64,000 nt of DNA from Faecalibacterium prausnitzii (GTDB lineage Bacteria; Bacillota; Clostridia; Oscillospirales; Ruminococcaceae), in NCBI RefSeq assembly GCF_019967995.1, contig NZ_CP065377.1, forward strand, positions 2,666,001 through 2,730,000, given 5' to 3'. The position numbers were made by a program, and so were the translations under genes. Shown here in pieces: positions 56,671-64,000 of the stretch. Positions within the stretch are counted from its first letter, which is position 1. Every line of letters begins with the position of its first letter. The notes below the pieces were generated by a model. It was not told the DNA's origin. It did not search any database and saw only the letters and a program-made list of their open reading frames with translations.

Positions 56671-58161
56671 TCACTTGCGATGACCGGCCCAGCCGTCCAC
56701 GGCGTTCACGAGCGCCCGGCCGCGGCGGCCGAAGAGCTTGGGCAGCAGCATGCGGGCCATGGCCCAGACCCCTGCAAAGTTGTACAGGATGACCGCTGCC
56801 GTGATGAGCCCGGTCCACAGGCCGTAGAGCGGGACATCCGCCAGCAGGACGAAGGCTTCCGCCGCCAACGCGCCGAAGTTGACCGCCACCCGCACCGGAT
56901 GGATGGACATCCCGATCATGTGGTGAGCATCCAGCGCGCGGAGAGTGAACACCAGGCCCAGCCCCAGGAAGGACGCATACGTCGCGCCGATGGGGCCCCA
57001 CCACTTGATGAAGAAGTAGTTCATGATGCAGTTGCTCACTGCACCGGAGAGCATGGTCCACAGGCTGTGGCTGGATTTCTTGTTGACGACATAGACGCTG
57101 TTCAAAAACTGGTTGTAGCAGCTGCAGGTGGATGCCAGCGTCAGGAAGGGCACGAAGTGCCAGGCGTAATAATAGTTCGCCTTCATGATGTGCATGACCG
57201 GGCGGCAGAGCCAGATGATGCCCGCCGCACAGCAAAACAGCACACTGGAATAGGTGCGGAAGATCTTGGTGAAGAACCGGGCGCGTCCGTCCTCTTCCGT
57301 CACGGCGGAGAGCTGCCAGGCATCGTAGAAGATGAGGCCCAGCGTCGTGAGGATGGTGGGCAGGAAGTAGCCGGTGGAGAGCAGGCCGCTCCAGGCGTCG
57401 CCGCTGTGGCCGTCCAGCCCGTTGCACATCTCACGCACGAAGAACAGGTCCGACGCATTGATGACCCAGAAGCTGATCTGGGCCGGGATCATGGGCAGCG
57501 AGAAGCGGAGCATCTGCTTCCACAGGTCTTTGTTCAGGCCCTTCAGCTCCACAAAGTTCCAGAGCTTTCCGGTCAGGCAGAGGAAGAGCACACTGACCAG
57601 GTCGCCGCTGATGATGGCCAGCAGGTAGCCGTTGGCCCCCCAGTGGAACCCCACCAGATACAGCGCGTAGAACGCCATGGTCGCCACCGTGCAGAGCACA
57701 CCGTCCACGGCCACCAGCTTGTTCCACTGGCGGCTGCGCACGAACTGGGTGCACAGGGTGCGCAGGCAGCTCATGAGGACATAGATGTAGATGAGCAGGC
57801 CGTACTGAGCCATATCGGGCAAAAACTGCGCGATGGGCCAGCAGAGCACCAGGATGCCGAAACCGCCCAGAATGGTCAGCAGGCCGTTGGTGAACACCTG
57901 CTTTTCACTGTTGCCCCTGTCCAGGCCGAACCGGATGATGGCGTTGGACATGCCCATCGACACGAACGGGATGAGCAGGTTGGCGTACTGGCTCAGGATC
58001 TTCGAAAGGCCAAGGTCGGAGATCTCCGCCATGGCATAGGTCAGAAACGGCTGGACCAGCAGGGTCAGCAGCTTCGACGAAAAACTTGAGATCGCAAAGA
58101 TGATGGTATTTCCGGCCAGCTTGGAATACTTGTCGCCGCCGGAGCTTTTTTCGTTTGCCAC
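56671..58161 (-). CDS. Oligosaccharide flippase-family (Wzx/MOP) membrane protein
   Basis: 496 aa from a GTG at 58161, which has AGGAG seven bases upstream; the frame continues to 58251 but there the sequence is not conserved-looking. About 14 membrane helices. Start KYSKLAGNTIIFAISSFSSK and PFLTYAMAEISDLG are typical of polysaccharide biosynthesis flippases. It probably moves lipid-linked cell-surface saccharide units. Last gene of a leftward cluster. Confidence 0.85.
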   Translation of the reverse strand: MANEKSSGGDKYSKLAGNTIIFAISSFSSKLLTLLVQPFLTYAMAEISDLGLSKILSQYANLLIPFVSMGMSNAIIRFGLDRGNSEKQVFTNGLLTILGGFGILVLCWPIAQFLPDMAQYGLLIYIYVLMSCLRTLCTQFVRSRQWNKLVAVDGVLCTVATMAFYALYLVGFHWGANGYLLAIISGDLVSVLFLCLTGKLWNFVELKGLNKDLWKQMLRFSLPMIPAQISFWVINASDLFFVREMCNGLDGHSGDAWSGLLSTGYFLPTILTTLGLIFYDAWQLSAVTEEDGRARFFTKIFRTYSSVLFCCAAGIIWLCRPVMHIMKANYYYAWHFVPFLTLASTCSCYNQFLNSVYVVNKKSSHSLWTMLSGAVSNCIMNYFFIKWWGPIGATYASFLGLGLVFTLRALDAHHMIGMSIHPVRVAVNFGALAAEAFVLLADVPLYGLWTGLITAAVILYNFAGVWAMARMLLPKLFGRRGRALVNAVDGWAGHRK

Positions 58162-58270
58162 GTTTTTCAACTCCTGTACTATCCGCCCCTGTGCGCAGGG
58201 CCCGCTTGTTCTGGAGCCCGCAGGGCGATTCTCTGATACGTTCCCCTCCACTCATACGAAACGGAGCGGG

Positions 58271-58828
58271 CTATTTCAGCAGCTCCCGCCGGGCCTTCCA
58301 GTCCGGGAGGATCTTTTCCACTTCCGCCCAGAACTTCGGGCTGTGGTCCAGCACAAGAAAGTGGCAGTACTCATGTACTACCACATAGATCTGTGCCGCT
58401 TCGGGCATGTTGTAGAGCTCCAATGCCAGCGTGATCTGCCGCTTGCCCGGTGTGCAGACGCCCCAGCGGCTCGTCATGCTCCGCACCTTCAGGATGGGCT
58501 TCTGCCCGCCCAGTACCCCGGCAAAGGCCGGGTAGACCTTGTCGCTCATGGCTGCAAAGTGGGCCAGCGCCACGTCCTTTTCGGGCAGGGGCCGCCAGTA
58601 GGTGCGGGCCTCGCGGTCGGCCAGGTCCCTCTGCGCCTCCTGCACCCAGTCCCGATGCCGCAGCACAAAGCGGTCGGCCTCCTCCCACGAGGAGCGGAAC
58701 GGGATGCTGACGGCCACGGTGCCGTCCGGATGCACCCGGATGTTCAGGTTCTTCACCTTCCGGCGGGTGGCCTTGTAGAGGATGCCGCCCGCCGTGCGCA
58801 GGGTCACTTCCGGCTTGCGCTTCGGCAT
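58271..58828 (-). CDS. YgjP/WLM-type metallopeptidase-like protein
   Basis: 185 aa from the ATG at 58828, overlapping the transporter gene stop by 25 bp. The zinc motif VVHEYCHFLVLDHSPKFW (HExxH with a downstream His) and SRWGVCTPGKRQITLALEL define the YgjP-like (DUF45) family, related to SprT. Function uncertain: peptidase or, by one report for E. coli YgjP, nucleotide pyrophosphatase. Cytoplasmic. Confidence 0.88.
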   Translation of the reverse strand: MPKRKPEVTLRTAGGILYKATRRKVKNLNIRVHPDGTVAVSIPFRSSWEEADRFVLRHRDWVQEAQRDLADREARTYWRPLPEKDVALAHFAAMSDKVYPAFAGVLGGQKPILKVRSMTSRWGVCTPGKRQITLALELYNMPEAAQIYVVVHEYCHFLVLDHSPKFWAEVEKILPDWKARRELLK

Positions 58829-59733
58829 TTCCGCCACTCCTCCACCGGCAGCTGGGCCAGCACCACCGCTGCAAAGATGAGCACACAGCCGGAGGCCTCC
58901 CGCACCGAGAGGTTCTGGTGCAGGATGAGCCAGCCGCCCAGAGCGCTGAACACGCTTTCCAGGCACATGATGAGGCTCGCGACGGCGGGGTTCAGCTCTT
59001 TCTGCCCCAGAATCTGCAGCGTATAGCCGACGCCGCTGGACAGCACACCGCAGTAGACGATGGGCAGCCAGTTGGTGCCGAACTCGGCGAGGGTGGGCGT
59101 CTCAAACAGGAAGGCGGCGGCGGTGCTCTCCACCGCCACCACAACGAACTGCACCAGACTCAGCCGGACGCCGTCCACCAACGGGGAGAAGTGGTCGATG
59201 GACATGATCTGGAAGCTGAAGAGCACGGCACAGCTGAGCAGGACCCAGTCGCTGGATTCGATGCCGCCAAAGCCGTTCTTCATGCAGAGCAGATACAGCC
59301 CGCCCACGGCGATGACCATGCTCAGCCAAAGCCGGGCACTGCCCCGCCGCCCCACGAACAGCCCGAACACCGGCACCATCACGACGTACATCGCCGTCAG
59401 GAACGCGGCCTTGGCCGTGGAAGGGTTCAGCGTAATGCCGATCTGCTGGGCCGCGCTGGCCGCCAACAGAAAGGTGCCGCAGACAAAGCCCGCTGTTCCC
59501 AGCGTTTTGCGGTCGGCAGCGGTCTGCGGCCTGCCGGTGGGTTCGCCCCGGCGGCGGCGAAGGGCGTCAAAGGCGTAAACGGTGGGCAGGAGCACCAGCA
59601 CGGCCAGCCAGCTCCGCCCGGCCAGAAAGGAATAGGCCCCCATGCCGGAGCCTGCGCTCTGGGCCACAAAGGCCGTGCCCCAGATCATGGCGCAGAGCAT
59701 CAGCATCAGGGAATGCCGGGTCTGTGGATTCAT
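58804..59733 (-). CDS. EamA/DMT-superfamily transporter
   Basis: 309 aa with ten predicted helices in two EamA repeats. MLCAMIWGTAFVAQSAG and KAAFLTAMYVVMVPVFG are typical, as is LIMCLESVFSALGGWL. Likely exporter of metabolites or amino acids. Its ATG overlaps the upstream lipoprotein stop (ATGA). Confidence 0.9.
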   Translation of the reverse strand: MNPQTRHSLMLMLCAMIWGTAFVAQSAGSGMGAYSFLAGRSWLAVLVLLPTVYAFDALRRRRGEPTGRPQTAADRKTLGTAGFVCGTFLLAASAAQQIGITLNPSTAKAAFLTAMYVVMVPVFGLFVGRRGSARLWLSMVIAVGGLYLLCMKNGFGGIESSDWVLLSCAVLFSFQIMSIDHFSPLVDGVRLSLVQFVVVAVESTAAAFLFETPTLAEFGTNWLPIVYCGVLSSGVGYTLQILGQKELNPAVASLIMCLESVFSALGGWLILHQNLSVREASGCVLIFAAVVLAQLPVEEWRKCRSASRK

Positions 59734-60275
59734 CCGCCGATTCCCTCCACCTTGAGCAGTCCGTAGAGGTAATACTTGCTCGAATCATAGGAGATGGTCA
59801 GCCGATAGCTGGCGTTGGGGTCCAGATTGCCGATGTCGCAGTGGTAGTTCTGGCCGTCAGTGACGAAGTAGTAGGTGGTGTTGTCCACATACTGTGCGCC
59901 GCCATCGACCTTCTTCCACAGCGAGATCTTGAACTTCTGCACGCCCTCCGCCGTGCCGCAGCCGTAGACGGAGAGCAGCCCGTTCGGCGCGGTGAAATAG
60001 TCGGTCTGGCGGCTCCAGATGCCGTTGAAGACGATGTTCAGCGAGCCGTTGGCCACAGCCGTGGCGTATTTGGCGGAGGTGTCGGCAATGCCATCGATCA
60101 TCAGCGGGTCGCTGCTGGGGGCCGCCCACTGGGTGGTGTCCTCCTCCTGTACCTCGTCCGACGCGCCGGTCAGCTTGTGGGCGATGGACGTCAGTGTGCT
60201 TTTGCAGCCGGTGAGCATCAGCGCAGCCAGAAGCAGCGCCAGCGCAAAGGCAAAGATCCGTTTTGTTTTCTTCAT
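59730..60275 (-). CDS. Small lipoprotein, unknown function
   Basis: 181 aa. Signal peptide with lipobox LTGC (Cys24), then an acidic linker and a compact beta-rich domain (LNIVFNGIWSRQTDYFTAPN, YRLTISYDSSKYYLYG). No family recognised. Translationally coupled to the DMT transporter, and in a cluster with a GH10-like secreted enzyme, pointing to the cell envelope. Confidence 0.7.
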   Translation of the reverse strand: MKKTKRIFAFALALLLAALMLTGCKSTLTSIAHKLTGASDEVQEEDTTQWAAPSSDPLMIDGIADTSAKYATAVANGSLNIVFNGIWSRQTDYFTAPNGLLSVYGCGTAEGVQKFKISLWKKVDGGAQYVDNTTYYFVTDGQNYHCDIGNLDPNASYRLTISYDSSKYYLYGLLKVEGIGG

Positions 60276-60369
60276 GGTTTTTTATCCTCAAAAATCGCAG
60301 AAAAGTGTACTTTTGCAAGGCATGATACGAGTATAGTATACCGCATTTTTTTCCTGCATACAAGACACT

Positions 60370-61653
60370 TCAGCGCGTTTTGCCATTCTGTGCCGTCAGG
60401 GCCGCGCATTCGGCGGCGGCAAGGTCGTTCCGGGCCGGGCCGAAGAGCGAATCGTACCGGTAGAGCGCCCAGCCCTGCGCGCCCCGGCTGCGCAGATCGG
60501 CCGTCTGCCGGGCCAGCGCGGAACCGGTGGCCCACTGGCTCGTGCTGTCGGCGTTGGCCCCGCCGTCACCCACGCCGATGCGGTAGGCCCCCAGCCCGAA
60601 ATACAGCGCCACATCCCCGGCGCGGGCCATGCCCAGCCACTCCGGCACGATGTTCTCAAAGGCAAAGCGGGTGCTGCCTGATTGCAGCTGGTATCCATAG
60701 CCCCAGTACACCTGCGGGCAGAGGTAATCCACCACGGCGTCGGCCCCGCTGGCCGTCAGCCAGGTGTAGATGTCGCTGTACTGGGTGGCAAGATCGTTCT
60801 CCGGATTCCCCTGCGGACTGACGCCGAACCGCAGGGTCGGGTCTGCTGCCTTCACGGCATCGTGCGCAGCCTTGACCAGGCTCGTCACGTTCTGCTGCCG
60901 CCAGGATGCCAGATCCTTCTCACCGCTGGCCGCGAACTGCGCCGCGTCGAGAGAGGCTTCGGTCGTGGGATAAAAATAATCGTCGAAGTGGATGCCGTCC
61001 ACGGCGTAGCGCTCCACAAGCTCGGCCACCCCCTGCACCACATACGCAGCGGCCTCCGGGATGGCTGGATTCAGGTAGACCCCCTCGCCCACCGTGCAGC
61101 ACCACTCCGGATGGGTGTGCATCAGATTCGTCTCCCCGATGCTGGGCGGCATGGCCGCAGAGCTTTTCAGCCGGTATGGGTTGATCCAGGCTTCCAGCGA
61201 AAGCCCCCGCGCGTGTGCCTCGGTGATGAGCACATCCAGCGGGTCGAAGTCGGGTGCCTGCCCCTGCGCACCGGTGCAGAGATGGCTCCACGGGAACAGG
61301 CTGCTCTCGTACAGCGCATCCCCGAAGGGCCGCACCTGCGCGAGGACGGTGTTCAGCCCCAGAGCGACGCAGTTGTCCATCAGCGCGGCGATGTCCGCCC
61401 GGAACGCTGCCTCGGACGAAAAGTCCATCCGCGCCCATTCCAGATAGCTCACCCAGACCGCCCGCCACTCACCGGAGGGCAGGGCCGGGTTCGGCGTCTC
61501 ATCCGGCTGCAGCACTGCGGGCGGGTCTGTTTTTTCTACGTTCCGGACAGAACGGTACAGAAAATACGCTCCGGCGGCACAGCCCAGCCCCGCCAGGAAC
61601 CGTCGGCGGCCGATCTTTTTCTTCCTGCGCGGTGCGCGCCGCTGCGGGCTCAT
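60370..61653 (-). CDS. GHL10-type (DUF187) family 10-like glycoside hydrolase, exported
   Basis: 427 aa from the ATG at 61653 behind AGGAGG; the longer frame upstream lies in the next gene. N-terminal RRRFLAGLGCAAGAYFL is a membrane or twin-arginine-like signal. The domain begins EWRAVWVSYLEW and has NTVLAQVRPFGDALYES and VDGIHFDDYFYP, typical of the GHL10 barrel. Acts on envelope or host glycans outside the cell; no verified substrate. Confidence 0.88.
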   Translation of the reverse strand: MSPQRRAPRRKKKIGRRRFLAGLGCAAGAYFLYRSVRNVEKTDPPAVLQPDETPNPALPSGEWRAVWVSYLEWARMDFSSEAAFRADIAALMDNCVALGLNTVLAQVRPFGDALYESSLFPWSHLCTGAQGQAPDFDPLDVLITEAHARGLSLEAWINPYRLKSSAAMPPSIGETNLMHTHPEWCCTVGEGVYLNPAIPEAAAYVVQGVAELVERYAVDGIHFDDYFYPTTEASLDAAQFAASGEKDLASWRQQNVTSLVKAAHDAVKAADPTLRFGVSPQGNPENDLATQYSDIYTWLTASGADAVVDYLCPQVYWGYGYQLQSGSTRFAFENIVPEWLGMARAGDVALYFGLGAYRIGVGDGGANADSTSQWATGSALARQTADLRSRGAQGWALYRYDSLFGPARNDLAAAECAALTAQNGKTR

Positions 61654-62144
61654 GCGTCCTCCTGCATCTTGTACAGGCTCAATGCGGCCCAGCCGCGGGC
61701 GCAGGCCAGCAGCACCCAGAGCAGGTTCGCCCAGAAGCTCAGGCCCGCCATGCCGCCGTAGACCGTCAGCAGAACAAAGAGCAGATGGAGCACCTCTGCC
61801 GCGCCTACCAGCTGCAGCTGCCGCTGAATGGGTCTGCCCTTCTGGTATTCGTAGCCCAGCAGGCCGGGCCAGACCAGCGCCGAGCAGATGTATGCCGCCC
61901 AGCCCCGGCCCATATAGCTGAGCATCAGCACCACGAAGAGACCGAAGTAATTGCGCTTGTCTTTGGCCGGGCTTCCTTTTTCCGCTGCCAGAAACAGCAG
62001 GGTGATGCCGGTGATGCAGAATGCCGCCATCTCCAAAAAGGAGAAGTCCATCCCGCCCAGCACGGCAAAGCCGTTCAGCATGGATGCCGCCGCTGCGCAC
62101 AGCAGGAAAAAGTACCAGGTCTTGTGGGTGAATTTCAGTTTCAT
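61650..62144 (-). CDS. Multi-spanning membrane protein, unknown function
   Basis: 164 aa from the ATG at 62144 behind GGGGAGG. Five membrane helices predicted; KGRPIQRQLQLVG is a basic loop. The stop overlaps the GH10-like start (ATGA). First gene of the leftward six-gene envelope cluster. Family not recognised. Confidence 0.7.
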   Translation of the reverse strand: MKLKFTHKTWYFFLLCAAAASMLNGFAVLGGMDFSFLEMAAFCITGITLLFLAAEKGSPAKDKRNYFGLFVVLMLSYMGRGWAAYICSALVWPGLLGYEYQKGRPIQRQLQLVGAAEVLHLLFVLLTVYGGMAGLSFWANLLWVLLACARGWAALSLYKMQEDA

Positions 62145-62278
62145 TATGAGCCTCCCCGCCCATGAGACGGCATGGGCGACCGCAAATTTTAGAATTTTTC
62201 CAATATTATAACACAATTTCCTGCGGGTTGTGTTACAATAAGGAAAACTCTGATCAAAAAACCATTCAGGAGGGCTCC

Positions 62279-62698
62279 ATGAACGCTGTCATTTCCATCA
62301 TCCTGCTGGCGGTGGCGCTGGGCGTCATCGTTGTGCTGCTCACCCGGCGCGAGAACACCCGCCGCAGCCAGTACGGCCCCGCCGGCCTGAGCGAGTTCCG
62401 CACCGACCTGCCGCTGGACGAGTGCTTCGACCGGCTCGACCTCCACAGCGAGACCGACGAGTTCGCTTACGAGTGCCGCCGCGAGAACGACGGCGGCTTC
62501 CTGCTCCACCTCACGCTCCATCAGCCCACCCAGCAGCCGCTGGATACCCTCTACACCCTCCGCCTCGACCCCGGCCGTCAGACCATCGTGACCCTCATCT
62601 TCATCCGGGAATCCTTCGGCTACAAAGAGCCGCTTTTCCCGCAGGAAATGCTGGACACCTTTATGATGCAGAAGCTCCAGGCCCACCGCACAAAATAA
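62279..62698 (+). CDS. Single-pass membrane protein, unknown function
   Basis: 139 aa from the ATG at 62279 behind CAGGAGGG. One N-terminal helix (ISIILLAVALGVIVVLL), then a soluble domain LPLDECFDRLDLHSETDEF and LFPQEMLDTFMMQKL. No family recognised. Monocistronic, followed by the tRNA promoter. Confidence 0.7.
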   Translation: MNAVISIILLAVALGVIVVLLTRRENTRRSQYGPAGLSEFRTDLPLDECFDRLDLHSETDEFAYECRRENDGGFLLHLTLHQPTQQPLDTLYTLRLDPGRQTIVTLIFIRESFGYKEPLFPQEMLDTFMMQKLQAHRTK

Positions 62699-62714
62699 TT
62701 TTGGCCGAAAACAC

Positions 62715-62743
62715 TTTTCATTTTCGCAGTTTTTTGCTATACT
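62715..62743 (+). promoter_or_regulatory. Promoter of the tRNA gene
   Basis: TTTTCA (62715-62720), 17-base spacer, TATACT (62738-62743); the tRNA starts 37 bases later. Confidence 0.65.
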
Positions 62744-62780
62744 ATCTGTTGCACCCTGCTTTTTCGCCGGGTGCCTCTGC

Positions 62781-62857
62781 GGGCCAGTAGCTCAGCTGGT
62801 CAGAGCTGGCGGCTCATAACCGCTTGGTCGCGGGTTCAAGTCCTGCCTGGCCCACCA
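62781..62857 (+). tRNA. tRNA with CAT anticodon (elongator Met, or Ile2)
   Basis: 77 nt cloverleaf including encoded CCA. Acceptor GGGCCAG pairs with CTGGCCC, D-arm AGCTCAGCTGGTCAGAGCT, anticodon CAT at 62815-62817, T-arm GCGGGTTCAAGTCCTGC. The anticodon stem lacks the three G-C pairs of initiator tRNA, so this is an elongator Met or a lysidine-modified Ile tRNA. Confidence 0.93.
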
Positions 62858-62864
62858 AACAGTT

Positions 62865-62911
62865 CGTACTCGAACCCAATTCTCTATGAGAAAGGGTTCG
62901 GGTACGTTTTT
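62865..62911 (+). terminator. Terminator after the tRNA
   Basis: CGTACTCGAACCC with GGGTTCGGGTACG, then TTTTTT. Confidence 0.88.
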
Positions 62912-63294
62912 TGTTTATCGGAAATTCTGCGGAAGGACTACACAGAGCGTTAAACGAGCAAAGGCAGGGTATCACTATGACGGTGGTATCCTGCCTTTTG
63001 CTTTGAGGAATCAAGTTCGCTTTGTGCGAACTTGATCGCCATCTATATGGCGCATTGATGGCAATTGCTGCGTACGTGCGTACCGGGAGCCTGTACACCT
63101 CTGGCAAGGTGTAACACACTAGACTTTGTTCCAAAGTCCGTGTGCTAAGGGGTCAAGCCCCTTAGAATCCCTGCGGATTGTGTACGCACGTACGCAGAAA
63201 AATGGCAAAATTTCACTATATCGGGCTGTTCTTTCATGGTGGAGTGTGGTATACTCGGCTTAGCCCAGTAAATCGGAAGTTATGGAGGTACTTT
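62912..63294. other. Hairpin-rich region, candidate mobile-element end or oriT
   Basis: No gene. It contains GCAAAGGCAGG...CCTGCCTTTTGC (62,949-62,992), TCAAGTTCGC-N5-GCGAACTTGA (63011-63035), and a perfect 16-bp inverted pair CTGCGTACGTGCGTAC (63068-63083) / GTACGCACGTACGCAG (63182-63197). The latter encloses ACACCT/AGGTGT, GACTTTG/CAAAGTC and CTAAGGGG/CCCCTTAG hairpins. Such clustered dyads suit a transfer origin or element terminus; proof is lacking. Confidence 0.45.
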
Positions 63295-63714
63295 ATGAAC
63301 GAGAGAGAAAAAATTATCCGATTATGGTTTGATATGTGGATTAAGAAAGCAGATTTAGGAATTGACAATATTTTTACAGATGATGTTGTATATACTGAGA
63401 GTTGGAGTCCTAAATATGAAAACCGCAAAACGGTAAAGCACTGGTTTGACGAATGGAATACACGCGGAAGTGTTCTTGTCTGGGAGATTAAGCAATTTTT
63501 TTATCAAGGCAATCAAACAATCGTGGAGTGGTATTTTAAAAGCAAAATGAATAATGGAAATGTTGAAGAATTTGACGGAATATCTTTAATTGTATGGACA
63601 CAGGATAACAAAATAAAATCATTAAAAGAGTTTGGTTGCAATCTTCATAATTACAATCCATATCGAGATAGTGATATTCCCGTATTTCGAGAAGAAAAAG
63701 CAAATTGGTTTTGA
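63295..63714 (+). CDS. NTF2/SnoaL-like protein, low-GC cargo gene
   Basis: 139 aa from the ATG at 63295 behind TGGAGG. An NTF2-like fold is suggested by EREKIIRLWFDMW, DNIFTDDVVYTESWSP and FDGISLIVW, as in SnoaL-like proteins. The gene is much more A+T-rich than the chromosome, which marks it as acquired. Substrate and role unknown. Confidence 0.7.
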   Translation: MNEREKIIRLWFDMWIKKADLGIDNIFTDDVVYTESWSPKYENRKTVKHWFDEWNTRGSVLVWEIKQFFYQGNQTIVEWYFKSKMNNGNVEEFDGISLIVWTQDNKIKSLKEFGCNLHNYNPYRDSDIPVFREEKANWF

Positions 63715-64000
63715 GAGGACTATAAATTCCAGTTTGCCGTACTCGTTCCAGCAGGGTTTGGGGCAGGCACGCCCCAACAAGAGCACTTCGGAAACTCACA
63801 TGAGTTGAAGAAGTGAAGTCCCGGATGGACAAGAAATTTTCAAGAATTGAAAATTTGTGGCCACGGGACGATTCTTGCTCTCAGCTTTTTCACTGCGTTT
63901 CGCAATTTGCACATTTCAATCTGCTCGCAGATTGTTGACAAGCTGCGCTTGACCCGATAATATAAAGGCAAGTCGAATACACGCCAAGGAGGTGCAACCA
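63715..64000. other. Intergenic region ending in a ribosome-binding site
   Basis: No gene supported. It contains a dyad AATTTTCAAGAATTGAAAATT near 63,836 and, at the very edge, AAGGAGG (63988-63994), so a rightward gene probably starts just past 64,000. Confidence 0.5.

Noticed and set aside
60370..62163. 597-codon version of the GH10-like gene
   Set aside because: The extra N-terminal part is the out-of-frame sequence of the upstream membrane-protein gene; the ATG at 61653 has a strong RBS.

Overview
The window is about 57-60% G+C over most of its length. Strong AGGAGG-type ribosome sites, PTS and PRD genes, and the protein families seen point to a gut Clostridia (Oscillospiraceae/Ruminococcaceae) chromosome, most like Faecalibacterium. 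The genus is an inference from gene content and cannot be proven here.

Layout. (1) Bases 1-19,630 are an aldarate (glucarate/galactarate) catabolic region. It holds three SLC13/CitM-like permeases, a GarD/UxaA-type dehydratase, two glucarate dehydratase paralogs, a third enolase-superfamily enzyme, tartronate semialdehyde reductase, a DapA-family aldolase candidate and a MOFRL glycerate kinase. Regulators are two LysR proteins and a PrpR-like protein whose AAA+ domain lacks normal ATPase motifs. Together these would turn D-glucarate or galactarate into pyruvate plus 2-phosphoglycerate. (2) Bases 19,830-47,330 are an accessory region of three cassettes. Its boundaries are four copies of an 8-bp core, each inside a copy of the last codons of ppdK; the intact ppdK starts at the right end. 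Cassette A (19.9-30.0 kb) has a mannose-family PTS, two ChbG/YdjC-like proteins, a MATE pump and a PRD regulator. Cassette B (30.0-38.3 kb) is a type I-E CRISPR-Cas locus in which cas1 is cut to 43 codons and runs directly into the array; cas2 and the leader are absent. Cassette C (38.3-47.3 kb) has an RloA/RloB-like pair, unknown membrane and secreted proteins, an XRE repressor with palindromic operators, and broken serine recombinases and a phage-type primase/helicase. (3) Bases 47,300-62,700 are housekeeping: ppdK, a GlmU-like acetyltransferase, pth, mfd, a lipoprotein, a flippase and a six-gene envelope cluster. (4) From a tRNA with CAT anticodon (62,781) onward, low-GC and hairpin-rich DNA looks like the start of another mobile element.

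The two signals most worth attention are the serial insertion site at the 3' end of ppdK, where each arriving segment restores the PPDK C-terminus, and the adaptation-dead CRISPR-Cas locus whose array appears to be transcribed as the tail of the cas operon.
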